A DNA stretch of 29,309 nucleotides from Clostridium sp. (GTDB lineage: Bacteria > Bacillota > Clostridia > Clostridiales > Clostridiaceae): the NCBI RefSeq assembly GCF_018372875.1, contig NZ_JAHAIF010000033.1, forward strand, positions 1 through 29,309, in the 5' to 3' direction. The translations under genes and the position numbers were made by a program. Below, piece after piece: positions 7,521-16,132 of the stretch. Position 1 is the stretch's first letter, and each line of letters begins with the position of its first letter. A model generated the notes under the pieces. That model did not search any database. It was given only the letters and a program-made list of their open reading frames with translations, and was not told the DNA's origin.

Positions 7521-8624
7521 CTAATTATATTCTTTAATAGCTTCAAGCAATCTCTCAATATCCTTTAAAGTAATATCTCCAATATTTCCAATTCTAAATG
7601 TATCCTCATCAGATAGCTTCCCTGGATAGATTACAAATCCCTTAGTTTTTAGGAAATTATAGAAGCTCTTAAATTCAAAAGTTCTCTTTTCAGGGTATAA
7701 GAAAGTTGTAATTATTGGTGAATGATACTCTTCCTTAACATAGGTTTTAAATCCCATCTCCTTCATGCCTTTAACTAAAACCTTCTGCATAGAATTATAT
7801 CTTTCGTATCTCTTATCTACTCCACCCTCATCTTCTAGCTCCTTAAGTGCCTCATAAAAAGCATGAGTCACGTGAGTTGGTGAAGTAAATCTCCATTTTC
7901 CATTATCCTTCTCCATAGTATTCCACTGATTATATAAATCTAATGAAAGAGATTTAGCTTGTCCTTTAGTCTTCATTAATGATTCCTTCTTGGCTATTAC
8001 AAAACCAAAACCTGGAACTCCTTGAATACACTTGTTAGCCGATGAAATTAGAAAATCTATTCCTAAATCTTCAACATCTATTTTAACTCCCCCAAAGGAA
8101 CTCATAGCATCAACAATTAAAGTCTTGTTATAACTCTTAACAACATTAGCTAAATCTTCTAGTGGATTTAAAATTCCTGTTGTAGTTTCACAATGTACAA
8201 AAGATACATGAGTTATTTCCTTATCTTCCTTTAAAATTTCTTCTAATGCTACAACACTGTATTGCTCTCTTTCTGGAGTTGCTATAAACTTATAATTTAT
8301 TTTTAAAACATCAGCTATATCCTTCATCCTCTTTCCGTATGCACCATTAGCAAGAATTAATAGCTTATCATTTTTTCCAACAGCTGTTCCTATTACAGAC
8401 TCTACAGAAAAGCTTCCACTTCCTTGCATTAAAACAGATGTATAAATATCTTCTGAACAGTTTGCAACCTTTAATAACATACTTCTCATTTCTTGAATCA
8501 TATTATTGTATTCACTATCCCATGTACACCAATCCTTAAGAAGGGCTGCTCTTACCCTCTTACTTGTTGATAGTGGCCCTGGTGTAAGTAAAATATAATC
8601 ATTATCTGGTACTAAATTCAACAT
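7521..8624 (-). CDS. phnW: 2-aminoethylphosphonate:pyruvate transaminase PhnW
   Basis: A PLP enzyme that transfers the amino group of 2-aminoethylphosphonate to pyruvate, giving phosphonoacetaldehyde and alanine in the cytoplasm. The 367-residue length is standard. The N-terminal [12 protein letters not shown], the PLP-ring Asp in VDAMSSFGG (D172) and the Schiff-base lysine K198 in [15 protein letters not shown] are characteristic of this fold-type I class-V aminotransferase. The start codon is preceded by AAGGAGAGAG. It is the last gene of the operon, 18 bp after phnX, which consumes its product. PhnW of the 2-AEP pathway and alanine-glyoxylate-type relatives share motifs, but the phnX neighbour settles the assignment. 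Confidence 0.96.
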   Translation of the reverse strand: MLNLVPDNDYILLTPGPLSTSKRVRAALLKDWCTWDSEYNNMIQEMRSMLLKVANCSEDIYTSVLMQGSGSFSVESVIGTAVGKNDKLLILANGAYGKRMKDIADVLKINYKFIATPEREQYSVVALEEILKEDKEITHVSFVHCETTTGILNPLEDLANVVKSYNKTLIVDAMSSFGGVKIDVEDLGIDFLISSANKCIQGVPGFGFVIAKKESLMKTKGQAKSLSLDLYNQWNTMEKDNGKWRFTSPTHVTHAFYEALKELEDEGGVDKRYERYNSMQKVLVKGMKEMGFKTYVKEEYHSPIITTFLYPEKRTFEFKSFYNFLKTKGFVIYPGKLSDEDTFRIGNIGDITLKDIERLLEAIKEYN

Positions 8625-8642
8625 AAATCTCTCTCCTTCTAA

Positions 8643-9428
8643 TTACGCTAATTTTTTATTAATATCTTCTATTACAGGTATTAACCCTCTCATGTCATCA
8701 ATAACATAATCTGCTCCTGCAGCATAAAGCTTCTTTCTTACTTCTTCCATTCTTAATTCTAATTCAGATCTACTCATTCTTTGAACTTCTTCATATGTAA
8801 GGCCAAGTTCTGAACTTCCAAGAATAACACCTACAGCCCAAGCCCCTGAATTTATTCCTTCTTTCATATCAACTACTGTATCTCCAACCTTTACAATTGT
8901 CTTATTAGGGTAAATATTCAGTCTTCTTGCATTTTCATACATCATATAAGGATAAGGTCTACCATATCCAAGCTCATCAGCAGCTATACAACATGATGGA
9001 TTATATCCTTTTTCTTTAGCAACAGGTAATATCATATCCATCATTTCTTTGGTATATCCAGTAGTGCTTCCTATTTTTATCCCCATTTCTTTAAGCTTAT
9101 CCATAGTTTCTTTCACATATGGATTTAATACTACATAATCCTTTAACGTCTTAAATAAAGTTGGCTCAAACTTAGCATATAATTCTTTTACATCCTCTTC
9201 ATTTGGGTATCTATCAAATAATTCATAAAATCTTTCTCTTACTGATGACATTTCTAATAAAGCTCTTGTATGATCAATCTTTAACATCCCCATTGGCTCT
9301 CTAGCTTCTTCAAAGGTTAAATCTATTCCAATTGATTTAAATGTGCTTATAAAAGCTTCTACTGGTGAAAAACAACCATAGTCTATTGTTGTACCTGCCC
9401 AATCAAAAATTACTCCTTGTATTTTCAT
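8643..9428 (-). CDS. phnX: Phosphonoacetaldehyde hydrolase (phosphonatase) PhnX
   Basis: A HAD-superfamily enzyme that breaks the C-P bond of phosphonoacetaldehyde to give acetaldehyde and phosphate. Motif I is FDWAGTTIDYG with nucleophile D9 and the phosphonatase-specific DxAGT form. The Schiff-base lysine is K50 in PMGMLKIDHTRAL, the defining feature of this family. Motif IV is VGDTVVDMKEGINSGAW. The 261-residue length is close to other phosphonatases. It sits between the permease gene (12 bp upstream) and phnW. With phnW it completes the two-step 2-aminoethylphosphonate degradation route, which releases usable phosphate, nitrogen (as alanine) and a C2 unit. Confidence 0.97.
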   Translation of the reverse strand: MKIQGVIFDWAGTTIDYGCFSPVEAFISTFKSIGIDLTFEEAREPMGMLKIDHTRALLEMSSVRERFYELFDRYPNEEDVKELYAKFEPTLFKTLKDYVVLNPYVKETMDKLKEMGIKIGSTTGYTKEMMDMILPVAKEKGYNPSCCIAADELGYGRPYPYMMYENARRLNIYPNKTIVKVGDTVVDMKEGINSGAWAVGVILGSSELGLTYEEVQRMSRSELELRMEEVRKKLYAAGADYVIDDMRGLIPVIEDINKKLA

Positions 9429-9440
9429 AATTAATCCTCC

Positions 9441-11126
9441 CTATTCAAATCCTTTATATTTTCTGCTTAATTTGTTTTTTATTATTTCAAACATTAACTT
9501 AGCAATTATATTTGTAATTACTATCAATACAGCTAATGCTGCTGCCTCTGCTGTGCTTCCCTTATCATCAAGCTGAACTATTGATATTCCTGCAACCTTT
9601 AACTTTGCAGTATACAAAAATATTAATGCTGATACAGTTACCATTGAGTTTAAAAAAAGATACATAAAGTTTTCTAAAACTGATGGTAAACATAACGGAA
9701 GTGTTATATTTTTAAGTAGTGAAGCTCCCTTAATTCCAAGGGATTGAGCTACCATATCTAATTCACTATCCACCTTTTTTATTGCTGTTGTTGCTGTAAT
9801 AAATGTAACTGATAAGAAGTGAACTATATTACAGAACACCATTAAGAATATTGTTCCATACAATGGATTAAAGTAATTCAATATATATAATTTATTGTCT
9901 ATATTAAACTCTGGTGTATTAAAGAATAATACATATGAAATACCCAAAACTAGTCCTGGTAATGCCATTGGAAGAGTACTTAAGAAATGGGCAAAGCTCT
10001 TTATTTTATCCATTCCCTTTACCTTTTCTGTAAGATATGCAAATCCAAACACGAAAACTGTTCCTATTAAAGCTGTTAACAATGACATTACTATTGAATT
10101 CATAAACGGCTTTAATCCATCTAAACTATTTTTCATTGAGTAATGATCTAAAGTAAGAGATAAATCATAAGGCCATATCTTAACTAACGATGCTACTAAA
10201 ACTGTTCCCATTATTCCTATAATTCCAAGAGCTACTATTAAAATAAATGTTTCAAAAATTCTATCCCTCTTCTTATTTTCTTTTATCTCATAAGGTATTG
10301 ATTTTGCATTTATAGAAGAACTTTGCTTCTTTTGAACCTTTTGAGTGACAAGGAAGGATATAATTGCTGGTATAAGTAGCATTATTCCAACAGTTGCTCC
10401 CATGGGCATATTCTGTTGTCCTATTATTTGTTTATAAACATCTATTGATAAAACATTGTAGTTTCCTCCAACAACCTTAGGTGCTCCAAAGTCCGTAAAG
10501 GCTAGGGTAAATGCTACAAAGGATGAACTTATAAGAGAATATTTTATACTTGGTATTGTTATATAGAAAAACTCTCTTACCTTGCTTACTCCCATACTCC
10601 TACTTGCTTCATATAGCCTATAATCCGTAGAGCTTAGTGCCACATCTAAAATCATAAATATCTGTGGGAATACATATATAACTTGTGCTATCACTATGCC
10701 TAAAGATCCATATAAAGGTATCTCTATTCCTAATCCTTGAGTTATAAGCCCCTTATTCCCAAACAGGTATACAAGGCCTATCCCATGCATCATAGTTGGT
10801 GCAAATAGAGGAAGCATAGCTATATTTTTAAAAAATCCCTTAAACCTTATATTTGATCTTCTTAATCCATATGCATATACTAAAGCCAAAACTGTTGCTA
10901 TAAGAGTTGATGTAAATGATACAAACATTGTATTTTTAAAAGATTGAACTAAAGCTGGTGACTTTAAGTATTCATAAAAGTTAGTTAATCCTACAAACTC
11001 TCCATCCATATTCATAAAAGCTTGTACAAACAGATAACCTAAAGGCACTATAAGAAACATAGAAAGTATAAAAACTAATGCTACAAATATTACTTTTTTT
11101 AAATCTATCTTTTTATAAAACTCCAT
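9441..11126 (-). CDS. ABC transporter permease, two fused domains, for 2-aminoethylphosphonate
   Basis: The membrane channel of the phosphonate importer. The 561 residues hold two homologous permease halves of about six membrane segments each. The first carries an EAA-type loop at YEASRSMGVSKVREFFYITIP (partly shown: EASRSMGVSKVREF) and the second at LDMVAQSLGIKGASLLKNI. This is the fused arrangement seen in iron/thiamine-type permeases and in the putative 2-AEP permease family (PhnU2-like) rather than separate PhnU and PhnV. It lies 5 bp after the ATPase gene and 12 bp before phnX. Substrate is inferred from context. Confidence 0.88.
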   Translation of the reverse strand: MEFYKKIDLKKVIFVALVFILSMFLIVPLGYLFVQAFMNMDGEFVGLTNFYEYLKSPALVQSFKNTMFVSFTSTLIATVLALVYAYGLRRSNIRFKGFFKNIAMLPLFAPTMMHGIGLVYLFGNKGLITQGLGIEIPLYGSLGIVIAQVIYVFPQIFMILDVALSSTDYRLYEASRSMGVSKVREFFYITIPSIKYSLISSSFVAFTLAFTDFGAPKVVGGNYNVLSIDVYKQIIGQQNMPMGATVGIMLLIPAIISFLVTQKVQKKQSSSINAKSIPYEIKENKKRDRIFETFILIVALGIIGIMGTVLVASLVKIWPYDLSLTLDHYSMKNSLDGLKPFMNSIVMSLLTALIGTVFVFGFAYLTEKVKGMDKIKSFAHFLSTLPMALPGLVLGISYVLFFNTPEFNIDNKLYILNYFNPLYGTIFLMVFCNIVHFLSVTFITATTAIKKVDSELDMVAQSLGIKGASLLKNITLPLCLPSVLENFMYLFLNSMVTVSALIFLYTAKLKVAGISIVQLDDKGSTAEAAALAVLIVITNIIAKLMFEIIKNKLSRKYKGFE

Positions 11127-11131
11127 TTATC

Positions 11132-12127
11132 CTAAGCTCCTTTAGAAATTTCATACTTTAAATAATGATTGTCATTAAAACTAAAATGTACTTTATCCTG
11201 CTCTTTAATATTAAGATTTATCCATTCCTTTATAGGAATATCGCTTAAAATCAAGCTATTTTTACTGTCTTTAATAGGAGCTATCTCAACTCTTACAAAG
11301 CTTCCTCTAAACTCTACATTTAAAATTTCTCCATTTAACTCTTTGCTACTATCCTTTGATACTTGAACAAATTCAGGCCTCACTGTATATACTTCCTTAT
11401 CCTTTTCTATACAATTAGTTTCACCAATAAATTTTGCTGTAAATAGATTCTTTGGAGTCTCATAAACCTCTTGTGGAGTACCAATTTGCATAATGTCTCC
11501 ACCATTTAAAACAGCAATTCTATCTGCCATTGTCATAGCTTCTTCTTGATCATGAGTAACCATTATTGTAGTTATCTTAAATTCTTTTTGTAATCTTCTT
11601 ATATCAGTTCTAAGCTTTGTTCTTACCTTTGCATCTAAAGCTGACATTGGTTCATCTAATAATAAGAACTTTGGTTCTAAAGCTATTGCCCTTGCTATTG
11701 CAATTCTTTGTTGTTGACCTCCTGACATTTCTCTTGGATACTTATTTCCTTCTTCCTTTAACCCAACAATGCTAAGTACCTCCTCCACCTTCTTTTCTAT
11801 TTCACTATTACTTAGCTTTTTTTGTTTTAAGGCAAAAGCTATATTTTTAGCTGCTGTCATATTAGGGAATAGTGCATAAGATTGAAACACTATTCCAAAA
11901 CCTCTCTTATCAGGCGGAAGCTTTGTTATATCCTTACCATCTAGAAATACTTGCCCTTCATTTCTATCCTCAAGACCTGCAATAATTCTTAAAAGTGTAG
12001 TTTTACCGCATCCACTAGGTCCAAGTAAGCAAATAAATTCGCCCTTTTCTATATCAATATTTATATCCTTAAGAACTTGCTTTTCACCGTACTTTTTACC
12101 TATATTTTTTAACTCTAAATAACTCAT
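11132..12127 (-). CDS. phnT: ABC transporter ATP-binding protein for 2-aminoethylphosphonate
   Basis: The cytoplasmic ATPase of the importer, 331 residues. Walker A is GPSGCGKTT (36-44), the Q loop is FQSYALFPN, the signature is MSGGQQQR, Walker B is FLLLDEPMSALD and the switch His is in VTHDQEEA. A C-terminal TOBE-like regulatory domain occupies about 235-331. The sequence type is the spermidine/putrescine/iron (PotA/FbpC-like) branch, to which PhnT belongs. Specificity for 2-aminoethylphosphonate rests on the flanking permease, binding protein, phnX and phnW. It lies 9 bp after the binding-protein gene. Confidence 0.9.
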   Translation of the reverse strand: MSYLELKNIGKKYGEKQVLKDINIDIEKGEFICLLGPSGCGKTTLLRIIAGLEDRNEGQVFLDGKDITKLPPDKRGFGIVFQSYALFPNMTAAKNIAFALKQKKLSNSEIEKKVEEVLSIVGLKEEGNKYPREMSGGQQQRIAIARAIALEPKFLLLDEPMSALDAKVRTKLRTDIRRLQKEFKITTIMVTHDQEEAMTMADRIAVLNGGDIMQIGTPQEVYETPKNLFTAKFIGETNCIEKDKEVYTVRPEFVQVSKDSSKELNGEILNVEFRGSFVRVEIAPIKDSKNSLILSDIPIKEWINLNIKEQDKVHFSFNDNHYLKYEISKGA

Positions 12128-12136
12128 AGTCCCCTC

Positions 12137-13180
12137 CTACTTACTTTCACTCTTTGAACCATAATTCTTTTCCCACTGCTTTAAAATACTATCTCTATTT
12201 AATGAAGCCCAAGCTAAATCATTTGATATTAATTGCCCTACTGGGTCATCACTATATCCATCTGGAATTGGTGTATCAGTCTCAATTGTAGTAATTGGAG
12301 TATTCTTTGCATACAGCTTCATTGCATCTTTGCTTAACGCCCAATCTACAAACAACTTTGCTTCATCTTTAACTCTAGTTTTATAAGTTAGAGCTATACT
12401 TTCTAAATCCCATCCTGATCCCTCTTTAGGGAACACAACTGTTACTGGTTCCCCACTTTGCATCTGAACTACTCCCCTATACCCAAAAGAAATTCCTATT
12501 GGATATTCTCCTGTTCCTGCAAGCTTTGATGGCTTTGATCCTGAATGAGTATAAACTCCTATATTCTCATGAAGTTTACTCATATACTCCCATCCATTTT
12601 CTTCTCCATACATCTGAAGTAATGCTGATACTGTAAAATATCCTGTTCCTGATGAAGCTGGGTTAGGCATTGAAATAAGCCCCTTATATTCTGGCTTAAT
12701 TAGATCTTCAAAGCTTTCTGGTATAGCCATCCCCCTATCTTCAAGTTCTTTATAGTTAACTACAAAAGCTGTTTCAGTTGCATCTAAGCCTACCCAATAA
12801 GGTACTTCATTGTGATCTTTAAATCTTTTTTCTACGTCCTCTGAATTTATAGATTTATACGGTGCTAAAAGCCCTTTTCTCTCTAAATCAATCATATTTA
12901 TAGCTGATAGCCCCCAAACTATATCTGCTTTTGGATTTTCTCTTTCAGAAATTACCTTTGCACTTATTACCCCATGGGAATCCACAATAAGATTTACTTC
13001 TATATCTGGATACTCTTCCTTAAAAGCTTCTATATACTCTGCTACTTGTTCCTCTTCATATGCTGTGTATATAGTTAATTCCTTACTATCTTTTTCTACA
13101 TATTGAGGTGTTGTTGATATACACCCACTCAAAGATAAGATTAATATAATCCCCAAAAAACTTGCTATTAACCTTTTCAT
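12137..13180 (-). CDS. phnS: ABC transporter substrate-binding lipoprotein for 2-aminoethylphosphonate
   Basis: The extracellular receptor of the importer, 347 residues. A lipoprotein signal peptide ends in the lipobox LSGC with C20 as the lipidated residue. The mature part starts with acidic, flexible residues, then ELTIYTAYEEEQVAEYIEAF, typical of the iron/AfuA-like extracellular solute-binding proteins that include the putative PhnS2 family. A conserved stretch near residue 165 reads YKGLISMPNPASSGTGYF, where family members contact the ligand. GGAGAG precedes the ATG. It is the first structural gene after the regulator, 13 bp downstream. Ligand identity is inferred from the operon. Confidence 0.88.
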   Translation of the reverse strand: MKRLIASFLGIILILSLSGCISTTPQYVEKDSKELTIYTAYEEEQVAEYIEAFKEEYPDIEVNLIVDSHGVISAKVISERENPKADIVWGLSAINMIDLERKGLLAPYKSINSEDVEKRFKDHNEVPYWVGLDATETAFVVNYKELEDRGMAIPESFEDLIKPEYKGLISMPNPASSGTGYFTVSALLQMYGEENGWEYMSKLHENIGVYTHSGSKPSKLAGTGEYPIGISFGYRGVVQMQSGEPVTVVFPKEGSGWDLESIALTYKTRVKDEAKLFVDWALSKDAMKLYAKNTPITTIETDTPIPDGYSDDPVGQLISNDLAWASLNRDSILKQWEKNYGSKSESK

Positions 13181-13193
13181 TTACTTACTCTCC

Positions 13194-13979
13194 TTACTCT
13201 GCTTTATCCCACTTAATGTTCCAAAACTCTAGCCTTTCCTTCCATTCAATAGGTACATCTTTATTAGTAATAATTCTATTTGCATTTATAAGTTCATCAA
13301 TCTTGTAATAATTTCTTATTCCCACCTTAGAATAATCTGCTAGAACAATGGTTTCTTTTGATTGGTCAATATACTTTCTAGTAACATTTGCCTTTAGTTC
13401 ATTAAATGCAGTTATCCCTGCCTCTAAACTTACACCTTCACAGGATATAAAAGCTTTATCTACAAAATATCTATCAAGCATTTCTATGCAACTAGGTCCT
13501 ACTATTCTTTTGTTATCACTTTGAACAATTCCACCAAGAAAAATTAATTCTCCAGTTATCTTATTACTGTTTAATAAATTCATTATGGCTGTTGCTACAG
13601 GAAAAGATGATGTAATAATTAATAAATCCTTTTTCCCTTCTAGAAAATTAACTAATTGTAATGTAGTACTTCCTTCATCGATTATTATCTTGTCGCCATC
13701 TTCAATTAAATCTGCTGCTAATTTTGCTATTTTTCTTTTTTCTCTTTCTCTTTGCGTAATTCTAACTGAAATATTTTCTTCACTTGTATATGAATCTAAT
13801 CTTTCTGCCCCTCCATGAACCCTTTTTATTTTTGATTCTTTTTCTAATGCATCTAAATATCTTCTTACAGTTTCCATAGATAAGTTCAATCTTTTACTTA
13901 ACTCTTTTGTTGAAATTCTTGTTTCCAAAGCTATAATTTTAAGAATTTTACTCTTTTTTTGATCCATATATAATCCCAT
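13194..13979 (-). CDS. DeoR-family transcriptional regulator of the phosphonate operon
   Basis: A 261-residue regulator and the first gene of the operon. The N-terminal winged helix-turn-helix (about 9-62) contains RISTKELSKRLNLSMETVRR and then the family hallmark KIKRVHGGA. The C-terminal DeoRC sensor domain (about 80-240) has DEGSTT and the TSSFPVA, LGGIV and ADYSKVG segments that bind phosphorylated ligands in relatives. The ATG at 13979 has GGAGG 8 bp upstream. A second ATG four codons later lacks proper spacing. By analogy it would repress the operon and be released by a phosphorylated intermediate, here perhaps 2-aminoethylphosphonate or phosphonoacetaldehyde. That is inference. Confidence 0.9.
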   Translation of the reverse strand: MGLYMDQKKSKILKIIALETRISTKELSKRLNLSMETVRRYLDALEKESKIKRVHGGAERLDSYTSEENISVRITQREREKRKIAKLAADLIEDGDKIIIDEGSTTLQLVNFLEGKKDLLIITSSFPVATAIMNLLNSNKITGELIFLGGIVQSDNKRIVGPSCIEMLDRYFVDKAFISCEGVSLEAGITAFNELKANVTRKYIDQSKETIVLADYSKVGIRNYYKIDELINANRIITNKDVPIEWKERLEFWNIKWDKAE

Positions 13980-13982
13980 ATG

Positions 13983-14048
13983 ATTAACCTCCGACTACAT
14001 CTTCATTTTAAAATTCCAATGTTAAAGATAAATTAACCAAAAGTTAAT
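13983..14048 (-). promoter_or_regulatory. Candidate operator half-sites upstream of the deoR-phn operon
   Basis: A perfect inverted repeat ATTAAC-N5-GTTAAT lies at 14032-14048. Further half-sites GTTAAA (14021-14026) and ATTAAC (13983-13988, overlapping the SD region) lie between it and the start codon. This is what a DeoR-family autoregulator might bind. I found no promoter good enough to call. The DNA is so AT-rich that chance matches are possible. Confidence 0.4.
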
Positions 14049-14097
14049 ATAAAGTTGTAAATCCTATGTATTTTAAGGATTTCTTAATTAAACCCAC

Positions 14098-14128
14098 AAA
14101 AAAAGAAGCTACAATCGGTAACTTCTTT
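14098..14128 (-). terminator. Terminator upstream of the phosphonate operon
   Basis: On the minus strand AAAGAAG (14128-14122) and the inner TAC pair with GTA and CTTCTTT (14108-14102), followed by seven U. It would have ended the gene whose remnant lies at 14189-14331, and it insulates the phn operon. Confidence 0.7.
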
Positions 14129-14188
14129 TCTAAACAATAATCCATCTTATTTTTATATATAACCTATTATCAACTTTTTCTGCCCAGA

Positions 14189-14331
14189 TCTTTTGACCTT
14201 GCTTCTCTACTAAAACTTATTAACACTCCATCGTTTTCTTTTTTTAGCTCAATTGATAAATTTCCTTCTGCATGCCTTAAAGCATTTCAAATAATATTAA
14301 TAAAAATTCTATTTATAGCTTTTTTATCTCC
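14189..14331 (-). pseudogene. C-terminal remnant of a sensor histidine kinase
   Basis: The minus-strand frame from 14331 reads GDKKAINRIFINII, a TGA stop, then NALRHAEGNLSIELKKEND and GVLISFSREA. This is the N-box of a HATPase domain (R-x-x-x-N-I-I-x-N-A-L-R-H-A) followed by the next beta strands. The G1 and G2 boxes do not follow in frame, and there is no upstream HisKA domain in the window. The fragment is about 45 codons of a gene of probably over 300. Its original terminator seems to survive at 14098-14128. The remaining sequence between here and 14460 shows no readable gene. Confidence 0.6.
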
Positions 14332-14462
14332 ACATACTAATCATAAACTAATTAACACCATTACCAAGAATCATAGTAGTTCCCAATACAATAGCCGTAA
14401 GTGATGATAATTTTTAATGATGAATAGCTAGTACATATTTATTTTATATTTTCCTTATACAG

Positions 14463-14492
14463 CAAAAAAAAGAGAAATTTAAAAACTTCTCT
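14463..14492 (-). terminator. Terminator of the coiled-coil protein gene
   Basis: On the minus strand AGAGAAGTTT and AAATTTCTCT form a stem with one G-U pair and a very short loop, followed by eight U. It starts 18 bp after the stop codon at 14510. Confidence 0.8.
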
Positions 14493-14509
14493 CTTTCTGA
14501 TATTGAAAC

Positions 14510-15454
14510 TTATATATAACTTTCTACTAATTCTTTATACTTTTCTCTAAGCTTAATAACTTCTTCATTATTACTTTTCTCTTTTCCATATAATTCTTCT
14601 TTACATCTATCTAATTTATTTTTTACATTTCTAACGTTACCTAAAGATGAATCTATCTTGTTACTTACACTTATATCTGTAAATATATTATCAAAGAATA
14701 CATCTACTAAATAACTTGACTCTATATTATTAAAATCTCCTGATATGTTCATCATATTAATATCACTTAACTCTTTTTCTAGCTTTGTTATAGCATAACC
14801 TACTCTCTCTATTTCTTTTTGGGCAGACTTAACAGCATCATGTTTCATAATGGATGTAATAGTTCCTCCACCTAATATGTCCCAAGTTGCCAACCCTGAT
14901 GCATCATTAAGATATTTTAATGCAGAATTAATTGTGAAATCACAATTAATAGCTTCATCTATTGCTTCTTTTATCTCTATACCTTCTTTTACATATCTGT
15001 TTATTGAGGCTTCTATTTCTTCAAGTTCTAACCTCTTATTTAAGTCTATCCCCTTTAATAACTCTGACTTTTCCTGAATAAGCTCTTCATATCTTTCTTC
15101 ATAATTACTAATAGACTCAATTCTAATTTTTGTAGTTTCTAAATCATTCTTTAACGCTTCAACAGTAACTCTGTATTCTTCGTATCTTAACTTTGCCTCT
15201 AAATATTCTTGTTCTTCTTTGTATAACTTTTCTTCCCTAAAATTAAATATAGTACTTATTATATTTACCACTGATATTTTATTAAATTTCTCTACATCCT
15301 TAAATTCTTTATTCAGCTTTTCTTCTAACCCTTCTAATACCTTATTCTTTCTATAGTAGGTATCTTCTAAAGTAACTAATTTTTCTTCTAAGGTTTCCTT
15401 TAATAAAATATTATCCTTACATTCTCTCAGTTCTCTATTAATATCTTCAAACAT
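14510..15454 (-). CDS. Coiled-coil protein, function unknown
   Basis: I do not recognise a named family. The 314 residues are strongly charged and rich in Glu, Lys and Leu, with long predicted coiled coils at about 1-60, 75-170 and 285-314. They are interrupted by a glycine-containing segment around 185-212 (LNDASGLATWDILGGGTI). A short hydrophobic patch near residue 62 (VVNIISTIF) is too short to be a confident membrane span. There is no signal peptide or catalytic motif. GGAGG precedes the ATG at correct spacing and a strong terminator follows, so it appears to be a working single gene. It is flanked on both sides by decayed genes. Confidence 0.7.
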   Translation of the reverse strand: MFEDINRELRECKDNILLKETLEEKLVTLEDTYYRKNKVLEGLEEKLNKEFKDVEKFNKISVVNIISTIFNFREEKLYKEEQEYLEAKLRYEEYRVTVEALKNDLETTKIRIESISNYEERYEELIQEKSELLKGIDLNKRLELEEIEASINRYVKEGIEIKEAIDEAINCDFTINSALKYLNDASGLATWDILGGGTITSIMKHDAVKSAQKEIERVGYAITKLEKELSDINMMNISGDFNNIESSYLVDVFFDNIFTDISVSNKIDSSLGNVRNVKNKLDRCKEELYGKEKSNNEEVIKLREKYKELVESYI

Positions 15455-15483
15455 TTATATGCCTCCTATAACTATTTAATTAA

Positions 15484-16007
15484 TCAATATACCTTATCTT
15501 CTGATATTTCGTAACCTAATTTCTTCTGTAAATTTAAAGACTTAATGTTATCTTCTATAACTTGTCCATAAATATAAGCCCCAGATTTTATTCTTTCGTT
15601 TGTAGCTACAGCCTGAAGTCTTAATGCTATACCCCTTCCTCTATATTCAGGTAATACCTCAAGCATACCTATTGAACCTTCTTTATGATAACCAATAAAT
15701 CCCATAAATCTCCATCAATAAAAGCTCCATATACTGCATCATTTCTTATTCTATCTTATAATAATATAAAATCTAACTCTTTATGTCCAACTATCAACTC
15801 TGCATCTTTAGGAATCATATTAACTATATTTTTAGTTGACCTTTCATCTAATGCGTACATCATATAAGCTTTAAATATCTTCTCATATATCAATATTCCT
15901 TTGGAATATAAAAAAATCGCCAAGGCGACTGTGGAGCCGTCTATTTTTTTCGCCCATCTGAATAAGTGATATTCCAAATTTAAATTTGGTAAATAGAACT
16001 TACTCAT
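15484..16007 (-). pseudogene. Frame-disrupted GNAT acetyltransferase
   Basis: Three pieces of one acetyltransferase lie in three frames. The N-terminal part (16007-15756) ends ELIVGHKELDFILL and then a stop. A middle piece near 15740-15710 reads RNDAVYGAFIDGDL. The C-terminal part (from about 15705 to 15484) reads GFIGYHKEGSIGMLEVLPEY and then RGRGIALRLQ. The last contains the acetyl-CoA motif A (R-G-R-G-x-A) of GNAT enzymes and ends ENIKSLNLQKKLGY-like (EDNIKSLNLQKKLGY). At least one stop and one frameshift separate the pieces, so no full enzyme can be made. The first ~35 residues may not belong to the original gene because they run through a GC-rich block. Confidence 0.75.
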
Positions 16008-16132
16008 TAGAGCTTCCGAAGCTTGCCTGAGGAAAATCTTGCAGGGGTATATATTTTATTTTATATTTTTTAATATGAAAATGTAATAATTCCTTTGATT
16101 TATAGCTAATTGAAATTTTATACTTTCCTTGA

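Noticed and set aside
9441..13180. Iron or polyamine ABC transporter
   Set aside because: The sequence family is shared with iron and polyamine transporters, but tight linkage to phnX and phnW makes 2-aminoethylphosphonate the better substrate.
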